Shown: positions 17,954 through 26,953 of the stretch, piece by piece
How positions within the stretch are numbered: position 1 is the stretch's first letter
Layout: every line of letters starts with the position of its first letter
Made by a program: the position numbers and the translations under genes
Notes under the pieces: generated by a model
The model's input: only the letters and a program-made list of their open reading frames with translations
The model's database searches: none
Told to the model about the DNA's origin: nothing
From: Bacillota bacterium
GTDB lineage: Bacteria > Bacillota > Limnochordia > Limnochordales > DUMU01
Reading direction: 5' to 3'
DNA: 64,000 bases
Assembly (NCBI GenBank): GCA_012839805.1
Contig: DUMU01000024.1
Location: forward strand, 36,648-100,647

Positions 17954-19408
17954 ATGAGCAGGGGGATGACGAAAAGATGGGGGACCGGGCTCGCCCTCCT
18001 CGTGATGCTCCTCGGGTTTGCGAGCCGGGCCGAGGGAGCGGCGGAGTTTGTCTCTTACACGCTGGACTGGCGTAACCGCCGGGTGGCCGCACCCCTTGGA
18101 TACGTGGTCGAGGATGTTCTGAGCGGGATCGGACAACTCACCGAACCGATGCGTTCACCGCAGGACCTTTTCCTGGATGCGGAGGAGAACCTCTGGATCG
18201 CGGATACCGACGCGAACCGGGTCATCAAGATGACCCGGACCGGCCAGGTCCTGCTCACCATAACCGAGGCGGGGGGAACGCCCCTCTACGGTCCCCAGGG
18301 TGTGTTCGTCAAGAATAACGGCGAGGTCTACATTGCCGACACAGGCAACAAGCGCATCGTACGACTGAACCCCGACCTGTCGGTGAATACGATCTATGAA
18401 GCTCCCAAGTCGCTGAAGTTGGGTCCTGATTTCAACTTCCAGCCCACCAAGATTGTGGTCGACAAAAGCGACACCATGTTTATAGTCAACGGGGGCGATT
18501 TCCACGGATTCTTGCAGATGGACGCGAAGGGGCGGTTCCGGCAGTGGTTTGGCGCCAACCGGGTGCCCTTCAGCCTGACGCGAGTGCTGACTCGGATCTT
18601 CGCCACCGAGCAGCAGCGGGAGCAACTGACGCGGCAGCTGCCGCCCCCGCCCAGCAACGCGTTCATCGATCATAGCGGTTATATGTACGCTACGAGCGCG
18701 TTCGCTACCAGAGCCCAGATCAAGAAGCTGAATTCGGTGGGCGGCAACTCGTTCCCCGACAAGTTCTACGGTGAGATCGACGTCGTCGGATGGACGCTGA
18801 CTCGTCCCCAGTTCGTTGACGTAACGGTTGACAAGAACGACATCGTGAGCGCGCTGAACGCCCAGTCCGGCCGGGTCTATCAGCTGGATCAGGACGGTAA
18901 CACGCTGCTGGTGTTCGGTGGCCAGGGGGACCAGCGGGGGGTCTTCAAGTACCCGAGCAGCCTGGTGGTGGATTCCCGGGGCTGGCTTTACGTACTGGAC
19001 AACCAGCGTAACGACATCCAGGTATTCCGGCCGACGGAGTTCGCCAACCTGGTGCACGAGGCAAGCCAGCTCTACTACCAGGGGCGTTACCCCGAGGCGG
19101 CACGCCTTTGGGAGCAAGTTTTGGACATGAACACCAACTACGAGCTGGCGCACAAGGGCATTGCCCGCAACTTCTACAAGGACGAGGAGTACGCGAAGGC
19201 AATGAGGGAGTACAGGCTTGCCCACGACAAGAAAGGGTACTCGATGGCCTTTGCCGAACTGCGCAAGGAATGGGCAAGAAAGAACTTCGTGTTGCTCATC
19301 GTCCTGATCGGAGCGGGAATCTTGGTGCTAACGGGTATTGGCGTGCTGATCGTGCTCTACGTCCGGGCTGGCTGGCGCCACCCCGGTGAAGTAGTGGGGG
19401 AGGCGTGA
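17954..19408 (+). CDS. NHL-repeat protein with C-terminal TPR-like region and membrane anchor
   Basis: The 484-residue product has an N-terminal signal peptide (about residues 1-26). NHL beta-propeller blades follow, for example MRSPQDLFLDAEENLWIADT, YGPQGVFVKNNGEVYIADTG and KYPSSLVVDSRGWLYVLDN. A TPR-like segment lies near residues 370-430 (LYYQGRYPEAARLWEQVL, AHKGIARNFYKDEEYAKAM). A transmembrane helix near residues 445-470 (NFVLLIVLIGAGILVLTGIG) anchors it. The propeller should face the periplasm. Such proteins recur in DUF5696/Yip1 transporter loci, and the function is unknown. The ATG at 17954 was chosen for AGGGGG about 12 bases upstream; a GTG at 17930 overlaps the previous stop but lacks a ribosome site. 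Confidence 0.8.
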   Translation: MSRGMTKRWGTGLALLVMLLGFASRAEGAAEFVSYTLDWRNRRVAAPLGYVVEDVLSGIGQLTEPMRSPQDLFLDAEENLWIADTDANRVIKMTRTGQVLLTITEAGGTPLYGPQGVFVKNNGEVYIADTGNKRIVRLNPDLSVNTIYEAPKSLKLGPDFNFQPTKIVVDKSDTMFIVNGGDFHGFLQMDAKGRFRQWFGANRVPFSLTRVLTRIFATEQQREQLTRQLPPPPSNAFIDHSGYMYATSAFATRAQIKKLNSVGGNSFPDKFYGEIDVVGWTLTRPQFVDVTVDKNDIVSALNAQSGRVYQLDQDGNTLLVFGGQGDQRGVFKYPSSLVVDSRGWLYVLDNQRNDIQVFRPTEFANLVHEASQLYYQGRYPEAARLWEQVLDMNTNYELAHKGIARNFYKDEEYAKAMREYRLAHDKKGYSMAFAELRKEWARKNFVLLIVLIGAGILVLTGIGVLIVLYVRAGWRHPGEVVGEA

Positions 19409-19409
19409 C

Positions 19410-20015
19410 ATGAACACCTTTCGCTTGATGATGGCGGTCTTGTTCCACCCGAGCGACGTCTTCTATGAGGTGAAGCAGCACAATCACATCCTGGCCGGGA
19501 TGTGGATGCTCCTTGCCCTGGTCGTCATCCGGTTCGTCAACATCTTCGTTACCGCCTACCACTTCCGGACGGTAGACCCGGAGCAGGGCAACCTCATCTT
19601 CGAGCTGGCGCGTATTCTGTTACCGGGCCTTACGTTCGTTTTGGCGCAGTATGCCATAACGACCATCGCGGACGGCGAAGGCTTCATCGGCCAGGTTTTC
19701 GTCGGGACGTTTCTGGCGTTTGCCCCTTATGTGGTCTTTTCGCTGCCTCTCGCGGCGCTCACTAACGTGCTCAGCCTAGCCGAGGGCGGCGTGGTCGGAT
19801 GGCTCCAGTTGATAATCTACGGCTGGGTGGCGCTCTTGCTGATCTCGATGACGCAGACGATCCACAATTACGACTTCGGGCGGGCGCTGACCATCATCGG
19901 GTTGACCGTCCTGGTCATGGTGCTGGTTTGGGCTACCATCGCGCTTATCTATGCCCTTTCCGACCAGGTGGTCCGCTTCGTCAACGAGGTCATCGTGGAG
20001 TTGTCCGTACGGTGA
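19410..20015 (+). CDS. Yip1-family membrane protein
   Basis: The 201-residue protein begins MNTFRLMMAVLFHPSDVFYE, the FxxPsxvF opening of bacterial Yip1 domains, and contains five hydrophobic segments. The start lies one base after the NHL-protein stop, so the two are probably co-translated. The role of bacterial Yip1 proteins is not known. Here the protein is embedded between an NHL protein and a DUF5696-like protein, and it may help to assemble or regulate the transporter. Confidence 0.82.
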   Translation: MNTFRLMMAVLFHPSDVFYEVKQHNHILAGMWMLLALVVIRFVNIFVTAYHFRTVDPEQGNLIFELARILLPGLTFVLAQYAITTIADGEGFIGQVFVGTFLAFAPYVVFSLPLAALTNVLSLAEGGVVGWLQLIIYGWVALLLISMTQTIHNYDFGRALTIIGLTVLVMVLVWATIALIYALSDQVVRFVNEVIVELSVR

Positions 20016-20030
20016 GGGGGGGAGAAAGCG

Positions 20031-22370
20031 ATGCGGCGTGAGCGTACGGTAGGCAAGCGGATCTGGCTCTGGGGGTGGCTCGCGGTCCTGCTGCTCGTAG
20101 TGTTGGTGGGCAGCGTTTGGGCGGAAGATAGCGGCTTCTTCTCGGGGTTCAGCCTGGAGGACTTTGGCTTTGGAGACCTTTTCAAAGAGTTGTTCGGCTC
20201 CGAGAGTGAGCAGCAAGGGGAGGCGGCCCAGGCAGAGCCGGAGGCGCCCCTGACCCCCGAGGAGCAGAAGGCGGTAGACAAGGGGCTCACCCGTCACTAC
20301 CGGGTCAAGGCGGAGACCGATACCCTGGTGCTTTGGTTCGACGAGACCACTTCCAACCTGGCGGTGGAGGACAAACGGAACGGTTTCATGTGGCGCTCCG
20401 CGCCTAACATCGATACCAGCCAGTTGCAGATCTCTTCGCTATGGATCGATCACCTGCAATCTCCCTTCATCTTCACCTGGACGCAGGATTTTGAACGCAC
20501 GCGGACGGGTAACACGAAACAGGCGGCGCCGGAGATGACCTTCGAGCCGGTGGAGGGGGGCGTCAAGGTACACTACAAGTTCACCGGCAGCGGTGAGGGC
20601 ATCCAACTCTCCATCATCTACCGGATCGTGGGAGATGAGTTGGTGGTCTCCATACCGTACCAGGACTTCAAGGAAGATAAAGAGAAGAGCAATTTCCTGG
20701 TATCACTGGAGATGCTTCCCTTCCTCGGGGCCGCCACCGATAACGATCCGGGGTATGCCTTCTATCCAGATGGGTCGGGCGCGATCACCCGGTTTGAGCC
20801 TGTACATGCTCCGGAGTATACGAGGGGGTACTCGGAGTTCGTCTACGGGCCGGAGGATTTCCCGTGGCCGGGAAGACCACAAGTGGCGCAGACGGCCATG
20901 TTGCCCGTTTTCGGCATGGTACGGGGCGACGCAGCCTTCCTCGGGATCATCACTCAGGGTGAAGCAAGCGCCAAGGTCAATTTCTCGCCCAGCGGGCATA
21001 TAGTGGGGCTCTACCGGACCGATGCCGAACTGGTCTACCGGCGTAACTACCAGGCGATGTTGCGGCGCTGGACGCCGGTAGAGAAGTTCGCGGAAGACCC
21101 CATCAAGGGCGACCGGGAAGTGCGTTACATCTTCCTGGACAAGGCGAATGCTTCCTACTCCGGAATGGCGATGCGGTACCGGCGGTATCTGATTGAGGAG
21201 GCGGGAGTAAAACCCGTCACCCTTACCGAGTATCCGCTGCACCTGCGGCTTTTCATGGGCATTCAGAAGCCGATGCTCGTATTCAAGCAGTTCGTGGCGA
21301 TGACCACCTTCGAGCAGGCGAATACCATAGTCCAGGATCTCATGGACAACCGGGGAGTGAAAGGGATCGACCTGACGCTGGTGGGCTGGAACCGGGGCGG
21401 CTGGTTCGGTAACTGGCCGCGGCGACTCCCGATTCCGAGCCAGCTGGGCGGGGCAAGCGGCCTGAAGACGCTAACAACCGAGATGAAGCGGCGGAACGTC
21501 CCGGTCTACCTGGAAGATAACTATATCGAAGCATACCGGGAGGCGGGCGGCTTTGCGCCTCGCGTCGACGTGGTGCGCGGGGTCAACAAGCTTCCCATCT
21601 ACAACCCGAGAGACAACGACCACCTCCTGCTCAGCCCCATGGTGGCTCTGCGCCATGCCCGGCGTGACATTCCAGAGCTCGCCAAGACGGGGGTGAGCGG
21701 GGAGGAGTTCGTATACTTCGGCGAGACCATGTTCCCCGACTATAATGCCCGCAGTCTCCCGAAAGGGCAGACCGTGCTGGAGCGGGATGAGACGGCCGAC
21801 ACCTGGATGCAGATCGTAGAGACCTCCCGCAAGCTCCTGGGTCGAGCGGCAGCCCACGGGGCGAACGCGTACCTCTTCGGCCACGTCGATGCCCTCAGGG
21901 ACCTGCCCATGAGAGATAGCGGCTATGTGTTCGCGGACGAGGCGGTGCCCTTCATGCAGATGGTGCTCCACGGCCTGATCCCCTATAGCGGAGAGACCGC
22001 GAACCTGCGCTACGACCGGCGCCGGCAATTCCTGCGCCAGATCGAATACGGCGCCATACCGGTCTTCGAGCTGACCTGGAAGTCCTCGGTGGAGTTGGAA
22101 CCCACTGAGTACAACCGCCTTTTCAGCTCGGAATACCGGCTGTGGGCCGACCGGGCCGCGAAGGAGTACGCGGAGATGGCGAAGATTTTCGCCCCGTTGA
22201 TGAACCAAGCCATGGTCAAACACGAAAAGCTCGCGCCTAAGGTTTTCCGGACCACGTATGAGGATGGCACGAGCATCGTGGTCAACTACAACGAAACTCC
22301 GTGGGACCAGGGTGGTATCCATGTGGATGCCCTCGGCTACACGGTGATTCCGGGAGGGAAAGCGCGATGA
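20031..22370 (+). CDS. DUF5696-like secreted protein of sugar transporter locus
   Basis: The 779-residue product has a signal peptide or N-terminal anchor (WGWLAVLLLVVLVGSVWAED). An acidic linker precedes a beta-rich domain opening TLVLWFDETTSNLAVEDKR (about residues 95-115), and a long alpha/beta C-terminal part follows, with GIDLTLVGWNRGGWFGNWP and PVYLEDNYIEAYREAGGF, reminiscent of a glycosidase TIM barrel. From memory this matches DUF5696 proteins, which accompany binding proteins, permeases and Yip1 proteins in Bacillota. No catalytic assignment can be made. The ATG at 20031 has GGGGGGAGAAAG upstream. The stop overlaps the next permease start (ATGA). Confidence 0.75.
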   Translation: MRRERTVGKRIWLWGWLAVLLLVVLVGSVWAEDSGFFSGFSLEDFGFGDLFKELFGSESEQQGEAAQAEPEAPLTPEEQKAVDKGLTRHYRVKAETDTLVLWFDETTSNLAVEDKRNGFMWRSAPNIDTSQLQISSLWIDHLQSPFIFTWTQDFERTRTGNTKQAAPEMTFEPVEGGVKVHYKFTGSGEGIQLSIIYRIVGDELVVSIPYQDFKEDKEKSNFLVSLEMLPFLGAATDNDPGYAFYPDGSGAITRFEPVHAPEYTRGYSEFVYGPEDFPWPGRPQVAQTAMLPVFGMVRGDAAFLGIITQGEASAKVNFSPSGHIVGLYRTDAELVYRRNYQAMLRRWTPVEKFAEDPIKGDREVRYIFLDKANASYSGMAMRYRRYLIEEAGVKPVTLTEYPLHLRLFMGIQKPMLVFKQFVAMTTFEQANTIVQDLMDNRGVKGIDLTLVGWNRGGWFGNWPRRLPIPSQLGGASGLKTLTTEMKRRNVPVYLEDNYIEAYREAGGFAPRVDVVRGVNKLPIYNPRDNDHLLLSPMVALRHARRDIPELAKTGVSGEEFVYFGETMFPDYNARSLPKGQTVLERDETADTWMQIVETSRKLLGRAAAHGANAYLFGHVDALRDLPMRDSGYVFADEAVPFMQMVLHGLIPYSGETANLRYDRRRQFLRQIEYGAIPVFELTWKSSVELEPTEYNRLFSSEYRLWADRAAKEYAEMAKIFAPLMNQAMVKHEKLAPKVFRTTYEDGTSIVVNYNETPWDQGGIHVDALGYTVIPGGKAR

Positions 22371-23278
22371 GCAGCCAAGTAGAGGCTCGGCCAATCCGGC
22401 CCCGGCGGCTCCGGATCCCGCTGCACACGCAGCAGGCGATCATGGGCTACCTTTTCATCAGCCCCTGGATCGTGGGGTTCCTGGTTTTCCTCGCCTACCC
22501 GCTGGTCCAGTCCTTCTGGCTCTCCTTCAACAACCTGGAGAACCTGGTCAACTTCCAGATCAAATACATAGGTCTGGCTAACTACATCGAAGCATTCCTG
22601 ATCGACGTGCGTTTCCTGCCGATGCTTTACACGGTCGTGCGTAACTCTTTCATCGACGTACCCTTGATAATCGTCTTCTCCCTCTTCACGGCGATCGTGG
22701 TCAACCAAAAGCTCCCCGGGCAGGGGATCTTCCGGTCCATCTTCTTCCTTCCCGTGGTGATCAGCTCGGGGCTCGTCGTCCGCGAGCTCTTCGGACAATA
22801 CCAGGCCGAGACGGGAGGCTCGCCCATTGTGCGCGGGATAGACGTCCCCACGGTGATCTTGCTGGTCGGACCGGAGTTCGCCCGCACCGTATTCGACCTG
22901 ATCAACCGGCTGGCGCTGGTGCTGTGGAGAACGGGAGTGCAAATCCTCCTCTTCCTCGCCGGTCTTCAGGGAATCTCGAGCACTCTCTATGAGGCAGCGC
23001 GGGTAGACGGGGCGAGCGAATGGGAAAAGTTCTGGAAGATCACGCTGCCGATGATCTCACCCATCATCCTGCTCGTAGCGATCTACACCATCGTTGACTC
23101 GTTCACCGACATCTTCAATCCCATTCTGGACTACATAAAGAACCTGGCCTTCGCCGGCCAGTTCCGCATGGGATATGCAGCCGCGCTGGGGTGGATCTAC
23201 TTCGTGGTGGTCTTCCTCATGATGGGACTCGTGTTCTGGATAGGCCAGCGCCATACGTTCTACGCCGGTGAACGGTAG
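22367..23278 (+). CDS. Second sugar ABC transporter permease, MalF-type
   Basis: The 303-residue protein has six membrane segments, starting GYLFISPWIVGFLVFLAYPL, and the EAA loop YEAARVDGASEWEKFWKITL. The ATG at 22367 overlaps the DUF5696-like stop (ATGA) and is preceded by GGGAGGGAAAG. It pairs with the next gene, so the locus has two separate permease pairs. The large loop before the EAA motif (about residues 140-190) is longer than usual. No ATPase is nearby. Confidence 0.92.
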   Translation: MSSQVEARPIRPRRLRIPLHTQQAIMGYLFISPWIVGFLVFLAYPLVQSFWLSFNNLENLVNFQIKYIGLANYIEAFLIDVRFLPMLYTVVRNSFIDVPLIIVFSLFTAIVVNQKLPGQGIFRSIFFLPVVISSGLVVRELFGQYQAETGGSPIVRGIDVPTVILLVGPEFARTVFDLINRLALVLWRTGVQILLFLAGLQGISSTLYEAARVDGASEWEKFWKITLPMISPIILLVAIYTIVDSFTDIFNPILDYIKNLAFAGQFRMGYAAALGWIYFVVVFLMMGLVFWIGQRHTFYAGER

Positions 23279-23305
23279 TCCGAAACGGAAAGGGGGAGAC
23301 CGAGG

Positions 23306-24319
23306 GTGGCTCAGATCGCTGAAGAACTGCGCGTGAAAGCCCGGCGGGAGGGCTTGAAGCTAGCCTGGAAGGGGCGCCTGCAAAGCTGGGTGGGGAAGGC
23401 CTTCATTTACTTGGTCTTGTTTGATATCAGCTTCGTCTTCCTTTCGCCCGTCATCTACATGGTGACGACGTCCTTGAAGACGGTAGCCGACGTTCTCGAC
23501 CCGACCATCTACTGGGTGCCGTCCGGCTTCAACCTGGACAACTTCACTTTGTCCTGGAAAGCATTGAAGTATTTCCCAACCTGGAGCGCCATCCAGCAGG
23601 CCTGGACTTCCGGCGGGATCGTGGCTTTGTACACGCTTCTCAAGACCGAATCGGCTTTCTTCCGGAGCACGATCATTGCCGTGCTGGCCGCGATCGGCCA
23701 GGTGATATCGTGTTCCCTGGTGGGTTACGGGTTCGCCCGGACGAAATTCCCCGGGCGGGAAGCGCTCTTTCTCCTGGCGATGTTCACCTTCCTCGTGCCT
23801 CCGCAGACGATCATCATCCCGCTTTTCATCGTCTATAAGCAGCTACACTGGATCGACACGTACCGCCCGTTCATCGTCCCGGCGTTCTTCGCCAACGGGC
23901 TCCGCGGAGCGATCTTCATCTTTATCTTCCGGCAGTTCTTCCGGGGTCTGCCCTGGGAGCTGGAGGACGCGGCCCGCATCGACGGCGCGGGATGGCTGAC
24001 CATGTACTGGCGGGTCATGCTGCCCCTGGCCAAGCCGGCCATCGTGGTCTCGTTCCTGTTCTCGCTGGTGTGGCACTGGAATGACTACTTCGAGCCGGCC
24101 ATTTACCTGATGAACCAGGAGAACTTCACGTTGCCGCTCAGGTTGTCAATATTCTGGACCGCCCTCAATGAGGTGACGGGAGGGCAGGCGAGCCGGTTCT
24201 TTAATGAGCCGTTGATCATGGCGGCCAGCTTCCTTGTAATCGTACCCCCGCTGATTCTCTATGTTTTCACCCAGCGCCTCTTCGTCGAGAGCGTGGAGCG
24301 GACGGGTCTCGTCGAATGA
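23306..24319 (+). CDS. Second sugar ABC transporter permease, MalG-type
   Basis: The 337-residue protein has six membrane segments with an insertion after the first (about residues 60-120, LKYFPTWSAIQQAWTSGG). The EAA loop is LEDAARIDGAGWLTMYWRVM. The GTG at 23306 is preceded by AAAGGGGGAG. It is the last gene of the transport block, and a strong terminator follows 48 bases after the stop. It should form the channel with the gene at 22367-23278. Confidence 0.92.
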   Translation: MAQIAEELRVKARREGLKLAWKGRLQSWVGKAFIYLVLFDISFVFLSPVIYMVTTSLKTVADVLDPTIYWVPSGFNLDNFTLSWKALKYFPTWSAIQQAWTSGGIVALYTLLKTESAFFRSTIIAVLAAIGQVISCSLVGYGFARTKFPGREALFLLAMFTFLVPPQTIIIPLFIVYKQLHWIDTYRPFIVPAFFANGLRGAIFIFIFRQFFRGLPWELEDAARIDGAGWLTMYWRVMLPLAKPAIVVSFLFSLVWHWNDYFEPAIYLMNQENFTLPLRLSIFWTALNEVTGGQASRFFNEPLIMAASFLVIVPPLILYVFTQRLFVESVERTGLVE

Positions 24320-24367
24320 GATAGCCGGGGAAATGGCGAGAGCGGTAAGCGGAGAGCAGGCGAGGAG

Positions 24368-24404
24368 GCAGGCGGCACCGGGTGCTGGTGCCGCCTGCTT
24401 TATT
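24368..24404 (+). terminator. Rho-independent terminator closing the sugar transport block
   Basis: GCAGGCGGCACC (24368-24379) and GGTGCCGCCTGC (24387-24398) form a perfect 12-bp stem around a seven-base loop, followed by TTTATT. It separates the carbohydrate block from the envelope supercluster. Confidence 0.9.
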
Positions 24405-24520
24405 CCGGCGGAGGGCGGGGAGGAATCGGGGAGGCAGAGCCGAAGAAGGTGGGGCAACCGGGTAACGGGAGTAGCCGCGAAGGGGCGGGCCCGGAAGCCG
24501 TTCCTCGGAAGGATGGGAGC

Positions 24521-26743
24521 ATGGGAAAGATGCGCGGAAAAACGACCGGGGGGGCTCGGCTGATCAGGGGCGGGCAGCCGGGCACACTCTTTGCTCTTCT
24601 CTTCGTGACGATGCTTATTATCAGCGGGTTTTCCGGCGAGGCGGCTGAGGGGCCGGCCACCGGTTCACCACCGGCTATATACCCGGTAGAGGCAGTACGT
24701 CCGGGCCTGGAAGGAGTAGGTTACACGGTCGTCCGGGGAACCAAGGTGGAGCAGTTTCCGGTGGAAATTCTGGGACTGGTAAAGCAGGCCGGCCCCTCCG
24801 GCAGCGACCTGGTGCTGGTGCGGGTGGGGGGAGTGGTGCGGGCGGCCGGGGGGATTGCGGCCGGCATGAGCGGGAGCCCGGTCTACGTGGGCGATCAGCT
24901 ACTGGGCGCGATCGGTTACGGGTTCGAGTTGTCCGATCCCAGCCTCGGGCTGGTTACCCCGGCGGCAGAAATGGCGAAGGTCCTGGCCCGGGCCAAAGGC
25001 GAGCCGGAGAAGGCGGGAAGCTCAGAGACGACGAACCAGACGAAGGCCCGGAGCGATCGTCCTGGGGGATTTGAGTCCGTGGTGGTAGCCTCTTCGCCGG
25101 CCGAGGGGCGGGCGTGGCAGCAGCGGTTCGGGGCGGGGGTGGCCGTTTTCGTCCCGGTGGCGACGCCGGTTCTGGTAAACGGGCTGGGAGAGCGGGCGAG
25201 GAAATGGTTACAGCAGAGCTTGGATCCCTACCCGGTGGTGATTCGCTCAGGGCTGGGGTTCCTGTCCCCAGTGGCAGGGGGAGCGCGGCCCGGGGACGGC
25301 GAAGAGTGGGAGCGCTTGCCGGACCTTGGGTGGTGGTACGGGGAAGCGACCAGCGGGGCGGCCGGGGAGATAGGGAGCGGGGAGAGCCGGGGAAGCGAGG
25401 GGGGGCAGGACCAACCATTTCCCGCCCCCGGACAGGCGTTGGCGGTGCAACTGGTCCGGGGCGACGTGGATGTCAGCGCGCTTGGCACTGTCACCTGGGT
25501 GGAGGGCGACCGGCTCGTAGGATTCGGCCATCCCTTCCTCAGCAAAGGTGAAACCCATCTGTTCCTGGGCCCGGCCTACGTCGTCGGAGTGGTGCCGTCC
25601 ATCAGCATGCCCTTCAAGGTTGGTTACCCTTTGCCCGCCGTAGGCACGCTGGTACAGGACCGTGCGGCCGGGGTGGCCGGGGTAATAGGCGTCCTGCCCG
25701 AATACGTGCAGGTGGAGGTGAAAATCCGGGAAAAGGGAAAGCAGGCGGTTACTACCCGGGCCGATGTCGTTTGGGATGAGGAGTTGACCTCGGGCCTGGT
25801 AGGAACGGTGTTGCTCGAGGCGTTCGACCGGTCTCTCGATCGGGTGGGGCGGGGAACCGCGCAGGTCAAACTCCAGGCGCGGGTAGACGGGATGCAACTG
25901 CCCGTCATCCGGACGAACCTCTTCGCGAGCCGGGCGGATATCGCAGCGGCCGCGGTAAGTGAGGCGACGGAACTGGTCGACCGGATCGCTGCCAACCCCT
26001 TCCGGGCAGCGCGGCCCACCCGGTTGGTGGTGGAAGCCGACGTCGATCCGGAGCCGAAGGTCGCGATGATTGAACGGGTGTACGCCCCCTCGCGGCCGGT
26101 AAAGCCAGGAGATCGGGTGGAGCTGCGCGTGAGGCTGCGACCGTTCCGGGGAGAGGTGGAGACCCGTCTTCTGGTGCTGGAGCTTCCCGAAGACTTGGCT
26201 CCGGGCGTGCTTACGGTGACGGTACGGGGGGGCAGTGGTTTTGTCGAGAGCCTCCCGGCGAAGCCGGGACCTCAGGGAGGTGAGCCCGGCGGCGAGGCTC
26301 CCCATGGCTCCGCGCTACTAGAAGAAGGACCGACACCGCCGGAGTCGCTCGAGGAGTGGCTGGAAGAGTTCACGAAGCGGGAAAAGAACAACGACCTGGT
26401 GGCGGAGTATTGGCCCGAATCCGCCAAGGCGGGGGCTACCGGAGCGATGAAGGAGGCGGATTCCACGCCTCCTTCGGAGAAAAGTAGCGATGGAAAGGGC
26501 GGAGCCGACCCGGGGCTCGAAGCTTGGCGGGCCATCGTCGAGAGGGCGGAAAAAGAGGTAGGCCCGTCGCAGCCGGTGAAGGTGATCCTGCCCACTCCTT
26601 ATGTCATCGAGGGTTGGATCGAGGTAGATCTTGAGATCGCGGAGCCCAAAGCGAAAGCTGAAGCTGCAACGGAGCAGGCGGACCAGAGCACCGAGCCGGG
26701 AGCCGGCGACTCCCAGCCAAGGGAGACCGATCATGATTCATAG
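24521..26743 (+). CDS. SpoIVB-type peptidase S55 domain protein (permuted order)
   Basis: The 740-residue protein has a signal peptide or anchor (residues 20-42). The Ser half of an S55 protease comes first: YPVEAVRPGLEGVGYTVV, then GGIAAGMSGSPVYVGDQLLG with candidate nucleophile Ser117. The His half comes later: LGTVTWVEGDRLVGFGHPF with His337. In SpoIVB the His half precedes the Ser half, so the order is circularly permuted. The C-terminal third has beta-rich segments and acidic, proline-rich linkers (about 575-700). S55 enzymes cleave periplasmic or intermembrane partners in a signalling step. The ATG at 24521 has GGAAGG eight bases upstream. The gene heads the envelope cluster just before bamA; its target is unknown. 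Confidence 0.8.
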   Translation: MGKMRGKTTGGARLIRGGQPGTLFALLFVTMLIISGFSGEAAEGPATGSPPAIYPVEAVRPGLEGVGYTVVRGTKVEQFPVEILGLVKQAGPSGSDLVLVRVGGVVRAAGGIAAGMSGSPVYVGDQLLGAIGYGFELSDPSLGLVTPAAEMAKVLARAKGEPEKAGSSETTNQTKARSDRPGGFESVVVASSPAEGRAWQQRFGAGVAVFVPVATPVLVNGLGERARKWLQQSLDPYPVVIRSGLGFLSPVAGGARPGDGEEWERLPDLGWWYGEATSGAAGEIGSGESRGSEGGQDQPFPAPGQALAVQLVRGDVDVSALGTVTWVEGDRLVGFGHPFLSKGETHLFLGPAYVVGVVPSISMPFKVGYPLPAVGTLVQDRAAGVAGVIGVLPEYVQVEVKIREKGKQAVTTRADVVWDEELTSGLVGTVLLEAFDRSLDRVGRGTAQVKLQARVDGMQLPVIRTNLFASRADIAAAAVSEATELVDRIAANPFRAARPTRLVVEADVDPEPKVAMIERVYAPSRPVKPGDRVELRVRLRPFRGEVETRLLVLELPEDLAPGVLTVTVRGGSGFVESLPAKPGPQGGEPGGEAPHGSALLEEGPTPPESLEEWLEEFTKREKNNDLVAEYWPESAKAGATGAMKEADSTPPSEKSSDGKGGADPGLEAWRAIVERAEKEVGPSQPVKVILPTPYVIEGWIEVDLEIAEPKAKAEAATEQADQSTEPGAGDSQPRETDHDS

Positions 26744-26953
26744 GCGAACGCTCCGAGGCGCGGGTGCGTCTGCACGTATGGGCAGGCCCGTAACCCGCAT
26801 ACTGGTGCTGGCATACTCTTCCCGGGATGACCGCCGGTTCACTTTGCCGGCAGCAATTGCTGGTAAGTACAGGCAGGAGTTTGCCCGCCGGGCTCGAATC
26901 TTCGGTGGTGAGTCGGTTACGGGGAAGGACGGGCCTCGAGACGAGGAGGGGGT
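26744..26953 (+). other. Intergenic region upstream of bamA, with a 12-bp palindrome
   Basis: This 210-bp gap carries a perfect palindrome CAGCAATTGCTG at 26851-26862, which could be an operator or chance. No clear -10 box was found. An open frame reaching from within the S55 gene to 27002 is out of frame with both neighbours and shows no protein-like features. Confidence 0.35.

Noticed and set aside
18155..19225. Open 356-codon minus-strand frame opposite the NHL protein
   Set aside because: It has no recognisable motif or ribosome site, and the plus-strand frame encodes clear NHL repeats.
21736..21744. TATAAT inside the DUF5696-like gene
   Set aside because: It has no extended -10, no -35 and no downstream start, so it is probably chance.
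24445..24510. Possible structured RNA upstream of the S55 gene (CCGGG/CCCGG and AACGG/CCGTT pairs)
   Set aside because: The pairs cross each other, are short and GC-rich, and match no riboswitch consensus that I can recall well.
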